Assembly (NCBI RefSeq): GCF_039673065.1 | Contig: NZ_JBDJKW010000005.1 | Span: 186,001-250,000, forward strand | Direction: 5' to 3' | From: Allobosea sp039673065 | Lineage (GTDB): Bacteria > Pseudomonadota > Alphaproteobacteria > Rhizobiales > Beijerinckiaceae | DNA length: 64,000 bases | Shown here: positions 1 to 8,511 of the stretch, one piece after another | Layout: each line of letters starts with the position of its first letter | Position numbering within the stretch: the first letter of the stretch is position 1 | Notes under the pieces: model-generated | What the model saw: the letters and a program-made list of their open reading frames with translations, nothing else | The model's database searches: none | What the model was told of the DNA's origin: nothing | Program-made: the position numbers and the translations under genes

Positions 1-665
1 GATCCCCCGCCGGAGACAAGGACGGAACCGCCCTCCCGGGCCTCCACCGGCGCGGCGGTCTCGCCCGCTGGGGCCGCTGCGAGATAGCCGGTATAGACCA
101 GCTTGCCGGCGAGCTCCGGCGTCACCGGCCAGGAGGCGTCGAGCGGCAGGAGCCGCGCATCGCCATGGACGAGAACCGCGTCGAACAGGGCCGCGACGCG
201 ACGATGTGCCTCGGTCACGCGCTCGGGACCCGAAGGCACGACCAGCACGTCGCGGATGGAGGCGAGGACGCGCACCTGCGGCCTTGCCGCGCGCGCCGCC
301 GCGATCAGCGCCAGGAACTCCTGGGCCAGTTGGCGGCGACCGAAGGGAAAATGCTCGGTGACGACGACATCCGGCGCGATCTCTTGGGCCAGAGCGGCCA
401 GCGCGTCTCGCCGGGCCGACAGCCGCTCGGGCGTGGCCGGTTCGCCCCGCTCGTCCAGCAATCTGCGAAAATCGGTGCCCTGGACGCGCAGCGGCAGCAA
501 CTGCTCGACGCGATATCCGGCGTCCGGCGCGCCGTCCGGCATCCCGCCGCTCGCCAGCGTCACCGCGTAACCGGCCCGCGCCAGCGCCTGCGCCAAATGT
601 CGCGCCCGCACGAGATGGCCGATGCCGAGCAGATGGGTGACCGCAATCAGGACCCGCGCCGTCAC
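1..665 (-). CDS. Glycosyltransferase, GT28/MurG-like (partial, C-terminus off window)
   Basis: The reading frame is open from a GTG at 665 down to base 1, so only about the first 221 residues are present. The N-terminus has the GIGHLVRARHLAQAL motif, the nucleotide-sugar transferase pattern also seen in the gene at 16533, and the last visible residues read LVSGGG, like the glycine-rich loop that starts the donor-binding half of such enzymes. A GTGA overlap with the stop of the upstream gene (662-664) fixes the start and implies translational coupling. It probably transfers a sugar to a cell-surface glycan or glycolipid; acceptor and donor cannot be told. Confidence 0.75.
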   Translation of the reverse strand, partial: MTARVLIAVTHLLGIGHLVRARHLAQALARAGYAVTLASGGMPDGAPDAGYRVEQLLPLRVQGTDFRRLLDERGEPATPERLSARRDALAALAQEIAPDVVVTEHFPFGRRQLAQEFLALIAAARAARPQVRVLASIRDVLVVPSGPERVTEAHRRVAALFDAVLVHGDARLLPLDASWPVTPELAGKLVYTGYLAAAPAGETAAPVEAREGGSVLVSGGG

Positions 666-1930
666 GGCGCCCGGACCTCGCCCGAAGCCGCCGCGGCCAG
701 CGCGCGATGGATACGCGCCAGCCCGGCGCCGGCCGAGAAGTCGGCCGCGAGCCGGGCGAAGGCCGCCTGCCCCAGCGCGGCCCGGCGGGCGGGATCCGCG
801 GCGAGCCCGGCCAGCGCCGCTGCCAGCGCCGCGACGTCTCCCGGCGGCACCAGCACGCCCTCGCGCCCCTGCCGCACGAATTCGGGGATGCCGGCGAAAT
901 CGGTGGCGACGATCGGCAGCGCCTGGCTGGCGGCCTCCATCACCACATTGGGCAGGCCGTCGCGGTCGCCGTCGCCGGCCTGCTTCGAGGGCAGCACGAA
1001 GAGATCGGCCTCGCGCAGCGCCGCGACGACGCGGTCCTGCGCCAGCGCCCCGCGCCAAACGATGCGATCGGCCAGACCCAGCGCCTCGGCCTGCGCCTTG
1101 AGCGCCGGCAGGAGCTCGCCGCCGCCGATATGGACGAGGCGCCAGTGCAGGCCGGGCGGCAGGGCCGCGAGCGCCGCGAGCAGGTCGTCGAAGCCCTTCT
1201 TGGCGACCGCGCGGCCGATGGTCAGGATCGCGACCGGAGCGGCGGGGTCGCTGCCATCGCGCGCCGGCCGGTCCTGCGGCGGGGGCAGGAAACGGGCGAG
1301 ATCGAGCCCATGATAGAGCAGCGTGACCTTCCCGGATGTCGGCGACAGGCGCTCCAGCTCGGCATGGCCGTCGGCGGTGCAGGTGACGCCCCAGCGCGCA
1401 TCGGCGATCTTCTCGCGCTTCTCCCAGTCCGGCGTGGTCCAGATGTCCTTGGCATGGGCGGAGAACGACCAGCCGATGCCGCGGCTCAGCGCGGCATAGC
1501 GCACCACGGAGGCCGGGGTGTGCAGGAAGTGGACGTGGAGATGGCGCGTGCCGGCCGGCAGTTCGCGCGCCATCACGCAGGCCTGGCCGAAACGGCGCAG
1601 GCGGTTGCGCGTGGGATCGCGCCAGAGGTCGCGCGCCACGGTGGCGAGCAGGCGCGGCGCGCTCGGCCGCAGCAGCGCGCGCGCCACGCCGCGCAGCACG
1701 CGCCAGCGGTCGTCATGGAGATATTCCGGCAGGTAATGCAGCGGCGCGGTGATCTCGGCATGCATGAGGTGCCGCGCCGCATCGGTCGGGCGCCGCAGCG
1801 ACCAGATCGCGAAGGAGAGCCCCCGCTGCTGCAGGCCGAGCAGTTCCTGCGCGATGAAGGTCTCCGACAGGCGCGGATAGCCCTTCATCGCGATCGCGAT
1901 CGCGGGGCCGGTCGGCTCGGGCACGCTCAT
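662..1930 (-). CDS. Glycosyltransferase family 4 (GT-B fold), WcaL-like
   Basis: 422 residues. The N-terminal acceptor half carries HVHFLH and FSAHAKDIW. The C-terminal donor half has GRAVAKKGFDDLL and the stretch DGLPNVVMEA, which gives the E-x7-E-type donor-phosphate motif typical of GT4 retaining transferases. Overall it resembles exopolysaccharide transferases of the colanic-acid WcaL type. It overlaps the methyltransferase gene upstream by ATGA and the partial glycosyltransferase downstream by GTGA, so the three form one coupled operon. Cytoplasmic or membrane-peripheral. Family is firm; the glycan is unknown. Confidence 0.85.
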   Translation of the reverse strand: MSVPEPTGPAIAIAMKGYPRLSETFIAQELLGLQQRGLSFAIWSLRRPTDAARHLMHAEITAPLHYLPEYLHDDRWRVLRGVARALLRPSAPRLLATVARDLWRDPTRNRLRRFGQACVMARELPAGTRHLHVHFLHTPASVVRYAALSRGIGWSFSAHAKDIWTTPDWEKREKIADARWGVTCTADGHAELERLSPTSGKVTLLYHGLDLARFLPPPQDRPARDGSDPAAPVAILTIGRAVAKKGFDDLLAALAALPPGLHWRLVHIGGGELLPALKAQAEALGLADRIVWRGALAQDRVVAALREADLFVLPSKQAGDGDRDGLPNVVMEAASQALPIVATDFAGIPEFVRQGREGVLVPPGDVAALAAALAGLAADPARRAALGQAAFARLAADFSAGAGLARIHRALAAAASGEVRAP

Positions 1931-2583
1931 CGCCGGCCGATCAGCATGAAGCGGGTATAGTTCTTCGTCGGCAGCGCGCCGGCGAACAGGATCTCGGACA
2001 GCCCGGCCTGGGCGCGGAAGGCGTCGAGCGAGGGCACGCAGCTGCGATGATCCGGCTCGCGCTCGTAGTCATTGGACTGCAGCACCAGCGGCAGGCCGGC
2101 CGGCAGCGTCGCCAGCCAGCCCGGCACGTCGTCGAGATGCTCGCAGCTCGTGTTGACGACGAGGCCCGGCCGTTCGGCCGCGAAGTCCAGCGTCATCATA
2201 TCGGCGGTGAGCGCGCGGAAGCGGCCATCCGCGACATGGCGATGGTTCAGGGTCTCGGCAACCGCCGCGCAGCGCGGATCGCGATCGACGCTGACCACCT
2301 GCGGAATGGTCAGCCGCGGCTCGGCGAGCAGCATCGCGCCGAGCACGCCATGCCAGGCGCCGAGCACCCAGACCGGGCCGCCCGGCGCCGGCAACACCTC
2401 GGCGAGCGCGTCGACCAGCCAGCGCTTGGAGCCGATCTGCTTGTGGTTGAAGGCGATGGAGAGATCGTCCGGCGGCGCCTTGCCGACGAGGCGGGCGAGA
2501 TCGGCCACCACGGGATCGCGCGTCAGGGCTGCGACCCCGCGCAGGATGTCATAGAGTGCGTCGGCGGGCAGCGCGCTGGTCAT
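1927..2583 (-). CDS. Class I SAM-dependent methyltransferase-like protein
   Basis: 218 residues, first gene of the minus-strand glycan operon. WVLGAWHGVLGAMLL looks like the SAM-binding glycine loop of a Rossmann methyltransferase, followed by VVSVDRDPRCAAVAE (acidic ribose-binding end of strand 2) and NTSCEHLDDVPGW in the motif IV position. No specific subfamily is recognised. Its ATG lies only about 25 bases from the start of the divergent gene at 2609, which is also methyltransferase-like. A role in decorating a surface glycan is inferred from neighbours only. Confidence 0.65.
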   Translation of the reverse strand: MTSALPADALYDILRGVAALTRDPVVADLARLVGKAPPDDLSIAFNHKQIGSKRWLVDALAEVLPAPGGPVWVLGAWHGVLGAMLLAEPRLTIPQVVSVDRDPRCAAVAETLNHRHVADGRFRALTADMMTLDFAAERPGLVVNTSCEHLDDVPGWLATLPAGLPLVLQSNDYEREPDHRSCVPSLDAFRAQAGLSEILFAGALPTKNYTRFMLIGRR

Positions 2584-2608
2584 TGCGGACGGGATCGGAT
2601 CGGGATTG

Positions 2609-3211
2609 ATGACGGAACGGGCCGGACCTTATGCACAGTCGGAGGCCGACGCCAACCGCGAGGACGCGGCGCTCGAGGGCACCCGCCTGCCCCATCTGGC
2701 CGGGCCGGCGGCGGAGCTGCGCCAGGTCCTCGCCGCCCATGCCCTGCGCGACTGCGCGCATATCGTCGAGATCGGCGGCGCCGGCCTGCCGATCACCGGC
2801 TTCCTGACGCACCGCCCCCTTTCGGTGACGGTGATCGACCCGAAGATTCCCGACCATGAGGCGCAGACGTTGAACGGCGCGCCCTGCCGCGTCCGGCACG
2901 TCCGGGCCAAGCTGCAGCAGGCGCCGCCTTCCCCGCCCGAGGGCCGGCTCGGGCTCGTGCTGCTCGGCCTGTCGCTGAAGCCGTTCGGGCGCGGCGAAGC
3001 GGTCGACGAGACGCTGCTCGGCCTGATCCGCCGCGCCGAGGTCATGGTGATCGACCATGCGCTGGCGCTCGACCGGGCGCTCGGCCAGATCGGGCCGATC
3101 CTCGCCGCGCGCGGCGGCGCGCCGCTGATCGACCTCGAACTGCGCATCAACGACGCTGCCCTCGCCGCGGCCGGCTATGACCGGCGCCGCTTCCTGGTGT
3201 TCTCGCGCTGA
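2609..3211 (+). CDS. Small Rossmann-fold methyltransferase-like protein
   Basis: 200 residues from ATG 2609; a TTG two codons earlier is possible. HIVEIGGAGLPITGFL resembles SAM motif I and VTVIDPKIPDHE resembles motif II. GRLGLVLLGLSLKPFG sits where motif IV would be, but no clear catalytic motif is visible, so it may be a non-catalytic or divergent member. It is divergent from the methyltransferase gene at 1927-2583 and converges on the cyclase gene ending at 3233. Probably part of the same glycan locus; function not assigned. Confidence 0.55.
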   Translation: MTERAGPYAQSEADANREDAALEGTRLPHLAGPAAELRQVLAAHALRDCAHIVEIGGAGLPITGFLTHRPLSVTVIDPKIPDHEAQTLNGAPCRVRHVRAKLQQAPPSPPEGRLGLVLLGLSLKPFGRGEAVDETLLGLIRRAEVMVIDHALALDRALGQIGPILAARGGAPLIDLELRINDAALAAAGYDRRRFLVFSR

Positions 3212-3232
3212 GCCGGACGGGACGGCCTCGGC

Positions 3233-5032
3233 TCAGCCGGCGCCGTTGCCGGCCGGCGGCGCCGTCGAAGCCGCCTCGTCCTTCGCCGGCTTCGTGTCGC
3301 CAGACTTGACCTCGGGCGACTTGGCATCCGCCTGCGGCGCGGCCTCGCCGCCATCGCGGCGGCGGGGCTCGATGTCGCCGCCCAGCGCATAGACCAGCAC
3401 CGGCGCGTCGCGCCCCTTGATGGCGATGCGGTGCGGCACCAGCCCGGGGAAGCTGCGGCCGGTCGCCTTGATCGTCTCGGCCGAGACCAGCACGTCCGCC
3501 AGCAGGCGGCGCGTCGCGGCCTCGAGCTGGCTCGCGATCATCACCGTCTCGCCGACCGTGATCTCCTGGCGGCCGGTGGCCTTGGTCTCGACCGCGCCGA
3601 TCACCGCCTCGCCGCCATGGATGCCGATGCCGATCCGCAGCGGCAGCGGCAGCGCCGCGGCATATTCGCGGTTCAGCGCCTCGACCGCGCGGACCATGTC
3701 ACCGGCGGCGGCGATCGCCTCGGCGCCGGCGCGGGCGGGCGGGGTCTCCAGCCCAAACACCGCCATCAGCCCGTCGCCATAGATCGCCTCGATGCGCCCG
3801 CCATGGGCGGCGATCGCCTGGGACATCTCGTCGTAGAAGCGGTTCAGCAGCGTCATCAGCTGATGCGGCAGCTGGCGCTGCGACAGCGCCGTGAAGGCGC
3901 GCAGATCGGCGACCATCACGGTGATGCCGCGCCGGCCGATGCCCGGCTCGCCGGCGAGCGCGCCGGAAGGCCCGGCGCCACGCTGGCGCGCCGCCAGCAA
4001 TATCTGGACCTGGAGATCATGCGTCGGCCTGAGCTGGCAGGCGAGACGCACCCGGTCGCCGGCCGAAATCCGGCGCAACAGCCTGGCCTCGTTCGGGCCG
4101 GGCGGCGGCAAGCCTTCGAGACCGTCGAGCACCAGCACCCGGCAGGTGGCGCAGCGCGCCCGCCCGCCGCAGAGCGCGGCATGGGGAATGCCGAAGCGGC
4201 GGAACATCTCGAGCAGGGTGAAGCCCGGCACGACCTTGCGCGAGCCGTGCCCGACGAAGCGCACCACGATCTCGCCAAGCGCACGCGCCCTAAGTTCGCG
4301 CAGAGCGACGAAGCCGACGAAGCCCGCGACGAGGCCGAAGAAGCCCATCTTGGCCCAGGTGACGTGCTGGTTGAAGGAATCGACCTGCTGCGGCGTGTAG
4401 AGCTCCGGCGGCAGCGCCATCAGCTTGGCCTCGCGCCCGCCGACCGAGAAGCCGATGATGGCGAGCAGCGGCACCAGCACCGCCGCGAGCATGAAGGCGT
4501 CGCGCCAGTGCGGATAGGAGGGGCGCGAGCGGAAGATGAAGTGCAGGCCGATGACGCCGTGCACCCAGACCACCACCAGCAACAGGCTCTGCGACAGCGC
4601 GAGACCTGGCCAGAGTCGGCGCAGCACCGCGTGATAGCTCTGGTCCTGCGCGAACAGGATGCCCTGCACCCGCGTCGCGACGATATGGTCGATCAGCAGC
4701 AGCGGGATGGCGAGGCCGAGTGCGATCTGCACGATCTCGCGCACCGGCATGCGGAAGGTGCGGCGCTGGGCGGCGCGCATCAGCGCGAAGGTCGGATGGA
4801 CGAGAAACGAGCCGTAGAGCGCGATCGTGCCCGGCAGGCTCTGCCAGAACCAGCTGCGCCAGACCTGCCCGGCCTCCATCGCGCCGACGCCGAAGATGCC
4901 CATGGCGTGATTGAGAAAATGCGTGCCGGCAAAGAGCATGAGCACGCAGCCGGAGACCAGCCGGACGTCGCGGCTGAGCGACGACATCCGCGCGAAGCTT
5001 GACGAGGCCCCCGTCGAGGGAATGGAACTCAT
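3233..5032 (-). CDS. Membrane redox protein with [2Fe-2S] domain and class III cyclase-like domain (CyaC-like)
   Basis: 599 residues. Residues about 25-245 form six hydrophobic segments with membrane histidines (H38, H42, H116, H158, H164), resembling the succinate-dehydrogenase-type heme-b anchor described for Sinorhizobium CyaC. Residues about 255-345 are a ferredoxin domain with C288, C294, C297 and C332. Residues about 367-550 form a class III nucleotide cyclase domain. The two metal-binding aspartates are kept (D376 in VADLRAF, D420 in YGDGLMAVF), but the adenine-specifying Lys is A416 and the transition-state Asn and Arg are M498 and Q502 (GETVMIASQLE). Nucleotide cyclase activity is therefore doubtful. 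The C-terminus is low-complexity. Last gene of a coupled operon: its ATG overlaps the stop of the CNB-fold gene. Confidence 0.8.
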   Translation of the reverse strand: MSSIPSTGASSSFARMSSLSRDVRLVSGCVLMLFAGTHFLNHAMGIFGVGAMEAGQVWRSWFWQSLPGTIALYGSFLVHPTFALMRAAQRRTFRMPVREIVQIALGLAIPLLLIDHIVATRVQGILFAQDQSYHAVLRRLWPGLALSQSLLLVVVWVHGVIGLHFIFRSRPSYPHWRDAFMLAAVLVPLLAIIGFSVGGREAKLMALPPELYTPQQVDSFNQHVTWAKMGFFGLVAGFVGFVALRELRARALGEIVVRFVGHGSRKVVPGFTLLEMFRRFGIPHAALCGGRARCATCRVLVLDGLEGLPPPGPNEARLLRRISAGDRVRLACQLRPTHDLQVQILLAARQRGAGPSGALAGEPGIGRRGITVMVADLRAFTALSQRQLPHQLMTLLNRFYDEMSQAIAAHGGRIEAIYGDGLMAVFGLETPPARAGAEAIAAAGDMVRAVEALNREYAAALPLPLRIGIGIHGGEAVIGAVETKATGRQEITVGETVMIASQLEAATRRLLADVLVSAETIKATGRSFPGLVPHRIAIKGRDAPVLVYALGGDIEPRRRDGGEAAPQADAKSPEVKSGDTKPAKDEAASTAPPAGNGAG

Positions 5033-5544
5033 GCCTGCCCCCGGGGCGTCACTGCCGACGGGGTCCCGGCCGGGCCCGCCTCGTCCTGCGGCGCCCGCGC
5101 CGCGACCTCGCGCTGGAGCACGGCGCCGGCCAGCCGGTAGAGCCGGCAGGCGAGATCGCGCGTCAGGGCCATGGCGAATTCGGGCACGCTGTCGAGCAGC
5201 TCGAAGAACAGCTCGCGCGGCAGGCGTAGCACGACCACGTCGGTCTTGGCCGTCACCCGCCCTGCAGAGACGCGCCCGCAGAGCAAGGGCACGTCGCCCA
5301 GCATGCTGCCGGTGGACAGCGACAGGCTCTCATGCCCCTCGCCCGCCTGCGGATTGCTGATCTCGACCTGGCCCTCGAGAACGCAGAACACCTCCTGCGG
5401 CTTCAGGCCTTCGCGGCTGATCACGCTGCCGGCGGAAAAGCGCAGACGCTCCCCCATCAGGGCGAGCAGCTTGAGCCGCGGCGGCGGCAGCGATTGGAAC
5501 AGCGGGATGGACTTCAGGCAGCCGATATCGCTCTCGAGCGTCAT
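5029..5544 (-). CDS. CRP-like cyclic-nucleotide-binding-fold protein without DNA-binding domain
   Basis: 171 residues. The CNB fold covers residues about 10-135: PLFQSLPPPRLKLLA at the start, FSAGSVISREG, VFCVLEGQVEIS, and LGDVPLLCG where the phosphate-binding cassette lies. That cassette has D84 where Glu is usual, and RVSAGRVTA in place of the family's PRAATV, so the phosphate-contacting Arg is missing or displaced. There is no helix-turn-helix. The start ATG (5544) overlaps the stop of the ABC gene, and its own stop overlaps the start of the cyclase-like gene, so all three products are probably made together. Likely a sensor or adaptor for the ABC protein; cAMP binding is uncertain. Confidence 0.75.
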   Translation of the reverse strand: MTLESDIGCLKSIPLFQSLPPPRLKLLALMGERLRFSAGSVISREGLKPQEVFCVLEGQVEISNPQAGEGHESLSLSTGSMLGDVPLLCGRVSAGRVTAKTDVVVLRLPRELFFELLDSVPEFAMALTRDLACRLYRLAGAVLQREVAARAPQDEAGPAGTPSAVTPRGQA

Positions 5545-8282
5545 GTCCTGGCCTCCATCGGCAGGCCACCGCCGGGAACCGGCAATGGCGGCAAGGTCTC
5601 CGCTCCCCCGCTCTCCTCCACGGCGTCTTCGCCCGGCAGCCGTCCGGCGGCGCCATCGAAGACGATCTCGCACTCGATATCGGCAGCATGGGAGGCATCG
5701 GTCAAGAGCAGGAAGACCGTCTGGCGCGCGCAGTGGTCGAGCAGGTTCCCGACCAGCCCGTCCGGATCGGGCGAGCTGGCGAGGAAGCCGTCGAGATCGA
5801 GCACGAGGATGTCGGGGCGCTTGATCAGGGCCTGGGCGATGGGAACCATCTGCCGCAGCCGCATCGGCATGTAGCGCCCGCGCAGACCGACATCGGTGTT
5901 GAGACCGAGGCGGTAGGCCGAGCCCTCGAGACCCGCACGGGCGATCGCCGCTCGCGCGATCGCGCCGATCTTGGCGCCGGCATCGGCGATGCCGAAGCCG
6001 ATACGGCCGAAGAGCACGTTGTCGCGCACGCTGGCGCCGTGGATCACGCCCTCGGGATCGTAGAACTCGATCTCCTCGGCGGTCTCGCCCGGCAGGTAGA
6101 CGCGGAAGGTCTCGCGCGCCCGCAGCACCCGGCGCCGCAGCGCCGGGTCGAGCAGGCCGAGCCGGTGCTTGGGCTCGACATAGCCGAGCGCCAGGCCGAT
6201 CAGCTCGCGCTGCAGGGCCGGATCGAGCGGGCCGCGCATGTCGTGGCGGGCGAGTTCCTCCGAGAGCTCGTTCAGCCGCTCGAGATCGAGCCCGCCGCCG
6301 AAGCCGTAGCGCTCGAACAGCACATGGCCCTGCGGCATGCCGGAGAAGACCTCGACCAGGGTGGTGACGATGCGCCCGCCGATCTCGGCCAGGGGCTCCT
6401 CCAGCGCCTCGGCCTGGAGCACCGAGCGGCCATAGGGATTGTCGAGCAGAAGGTCGGCCGGACGCAGGCCGCTGCGCAGCGCGCCAAAGACGAGGTTCTC
6501 GGCGATGGTGGCATTGGCGTTGTAGCGGTCGGGATCGAAGGGCTCGATCAGCCCGCCGAGATCGGATTGCGCGATCTCCTGCGCCACCACGCGCCGCGCC
6601 TCGACGATACGCTCGGCCGCCCCTTCCGAGAGCGGTGCCATCACCTTGGCGTCGAGACCGAGCTCGTAGACCTCGTCGGCACATTGCAGCATGGTCAGCA
6701 GCGCGACCAGATGGGCGTCGAGGGCGCCGTCGCCATCGAGCCCGGCACCTTCGTAATCGGTCCAGTCCGCCTCGAAGGGCAAGGGCGTGTTGCCGGCGCG
6801 CAGCGCCTCGATCACCCGCCGATGCTCGGCGAGGTCAAGCTTGCGGTCGGTCGGCAGGCTGGGCCGGCGCCGACGCAGCGGCAGCAGGATGTTGTCGCGC
6901 AGCGAGCCGTTGATCAGCTCGACCTCCGAACCGGCATAGCCGATGAGATGGCTGGCGCGGGCGACGCTGAAGCCGTCCAGCGGCTGGCCGTCGATCAGGA
7001 CACGCCCGCCATAGGCCATGTTCTGGCGCCCGAGGATGCGGGCCAGCGCGTCGCGGCCGCTGCCCTGCGGCCCGATCAGCGCGACGCGCGCCGGCCGCTC
7101 CATCGAGAAGCTGAAGGGCAGCAGCAGCGGCCGGCCGCGATTATCCGACATCTCGACCTTGTCGAAGCGGATCGTGCCGGTCTCCGGCAGATGGCTCGGC
7201 TCCTCGCGATCCTCGAGCGCCACCGATTCCCGCGGGCTGAACTGCGCGATGACCTGCTCGTATTTGATGGTGACGTCGTTGCGCTGCTGGTCCCAGTCGA
7301 TCAGCTCCTTGATCGGCGGCGGCAGGTCGCGATAGGCGGCGATCACCGCGACGAGCTGGCCGATGTCGAGCCGCCCCTGCAGCGCGAAGAAGCCCCCGAC
7401 CGCGTAGAAGAAGAACGGCGTGATCTGCGCCAGCAGGTTGTTGAGGAACTTGACCGCGAACTTCCGCTTGTAGAGCGCGTAGCGGATGTCGAAGAGCTTG
7501 CCGAGGCGGCTGGCGATGTCGGCCTGGATGAAGGCGGTGGCGCCATGGCCCTGGATGGTCGGCCCGGCGTCGACGATCTCGCCGATGCGGCCGGCGAGCT
7601 GGCGCGAGGCGAGCTGGCGCTCGCGGCCGAGGCGCAGCTGCTCGCGCCGCAGGATCGGGATGATGATCGCCTGGGCCATCACGATCACCAGCGCGATCGA
7701 GCCGAGCCAGATGCTCTGCATCATGATGAAGGCGAGCGCGGTGAGCGCCTGGCTGAGCAGGAAGGCTGGCTGGATGAAGGCGTCGCCGACGAAGCCGCCG
7801 ATCGGCTCGACCTCGTCCTTGATCATGCTCGCCACCTCCGCCGGCTTGGCGGAGCGGATGTCCTCGGGCCGGAAGCGCATGAGCTGGCCGAAGAGATCGT
7901 AGCGCATGCGCCTCAGCATGCGCTCGCCGAGGATGCCCTTGCGCAGGTTGACCACGTATTTGAAGGCGCCGTTGATCAGCACCAGCGCGAGGAAATAGAA
8001 GCTCAGCGCCAGCAGCAGGCCGAGCTGGGAGACCTGAATCCCGTCGGAAATGCGAAAGCTGGCGCCGCCCAGCAGGTCCGGCAGGGTCAGCGACCAGTCG
8101 AACACCGTGGTCGTGGCGCGTCCGTCCTTGAAGGCACCGCCCTGGATCGCATCGTTGACGATGCGCTTGGGCACGTCGAACGAAGCCCAGTTGAACGGGA
8201 TCGACACCAGGATGATCAACAGGACGAAGATCTGCTCGGCGCGACTCTTCTGCCAGATGTAACGGAAGAGACTTCTGTCCAA
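5541..8282 (-). CDS. ABC-type membrane protein with degenerate nucleotide-binding domain
   Basis: 913 residues. Residues about 15-340 are a type-1 ABC exporter membrane domain, including GERMLRRMRYDLFGQLMRF-type coupling sequence. The ATPase-like part (about 370-880) is much longer than the usual 230 residues. Its Walker A is GPQGSGRD (404-411; Lys to Arg, Ser/Thr to Asp). The LSGGQ position reads MPMRL, Walker B reads ILVLDLDG (825-832; catalytic Glu replaced by Leu), and the switch His is Asp (LLTDAS). Three copies of the segment that normally follows the Q-loop are present: GSLRDNILLP, ATIAENLVFG and ASVRDNVLFG. ATP hydrolysis looks unlikely. First gene of the coupled operon with the CNB-fold and cyclase-like genes. 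Confidence 0.8.
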   Translation of the reverse strand: MDRSLFRYIWQKSRAEQIFVLLIILVSIPFNWASFDVPKRIVNDAIQGGAFKDGRATTTVFDWSLTLPDLLGGASFRISDGIQVSQLGLLLALSFYFLALVLINGAFKYVVNLRKGILGERMLRRMRYDLFGQLMRFRPEDIRSAKPAEVASMIKDEVEPIGGFVGDAFIQPAFLLSQALTALAFIMMQSIWLGSIALVIVMAQAIIIPILRREQLRLGRERQLASRQLAGRIGEIVDAGPTIQGHGATAFIQADIASRLGKLFDIRYALYKRKFAVKFLNNLLAQITPFFFYAVGGFFALQGRLDIGQLVAVIAAYRDLPPPIKELIDWDQQRNDVTIKYEQVIAQFSPRESVALEDREEPSHLPETGTIRFDKVEMSDNRGRPLLLPFSFSMERPARVALIGPQGSGRDALARILGRQNMAYGGRVLIDGQPLDGFSVARASHLIGYAGSEVELINGSLRDNILLPLRRRRPSLPTDRKLDLAEHRRVIEALRAGNTPLPFEADWTDYEGAGLDGDGALDAHLVALLTMLQCADEVYELGLDAKVMAPLSEGAAERIVEARRVVAQEIAQSDLGGLIEPFDPDRYNANATIAENLVFGALRSGLRPADLLLDNPYGRSVLQAEALEEPLAEIGGRIVTTLVEVFSGMPQGHVLFERYGFGGGLDLERLNELSEELARHDMRGPLDPALQRELIGLALGYVEPKHRLGLLDPALRRRVLRARETFRVYLPGETAEEIEFYDPEGVIHGASVRDNVLFGRIGFGIADAGAKIGAIARAAIARAGLEGSAYRLGLNTDVGLRGRYMPMRLRQMVPIAQALIKRPDILVLDLDGFLASSPDPDGLVGNLLDHCARQTVFLLLTDASHAADIECEIVFDGAAGRLPGEDAVEESGGAETLPPLPVPGGGLPMEART

Positions 8283-8511
8283 GGGATCATCCCGGTGGTC
8301 GTTGCGGCGCCGCCGGCGCGGCGGGCGTCTCCATATGGGCGCACTCCCCCCTCGCGCGCAATGAGCCAGGCACGGCGAGCGGAAGCTGTTGCGCCGGCGT
8401 CATGGAGCGCAGAGAATATCCGCGCCGGCCCGCTTCGCCGGCATGGCGGGCGGGCCCGACCGCCAGCGCCAAGCCGGCCAGGACCACAGGACGACACGGC
8501 AGCCGCCACCC

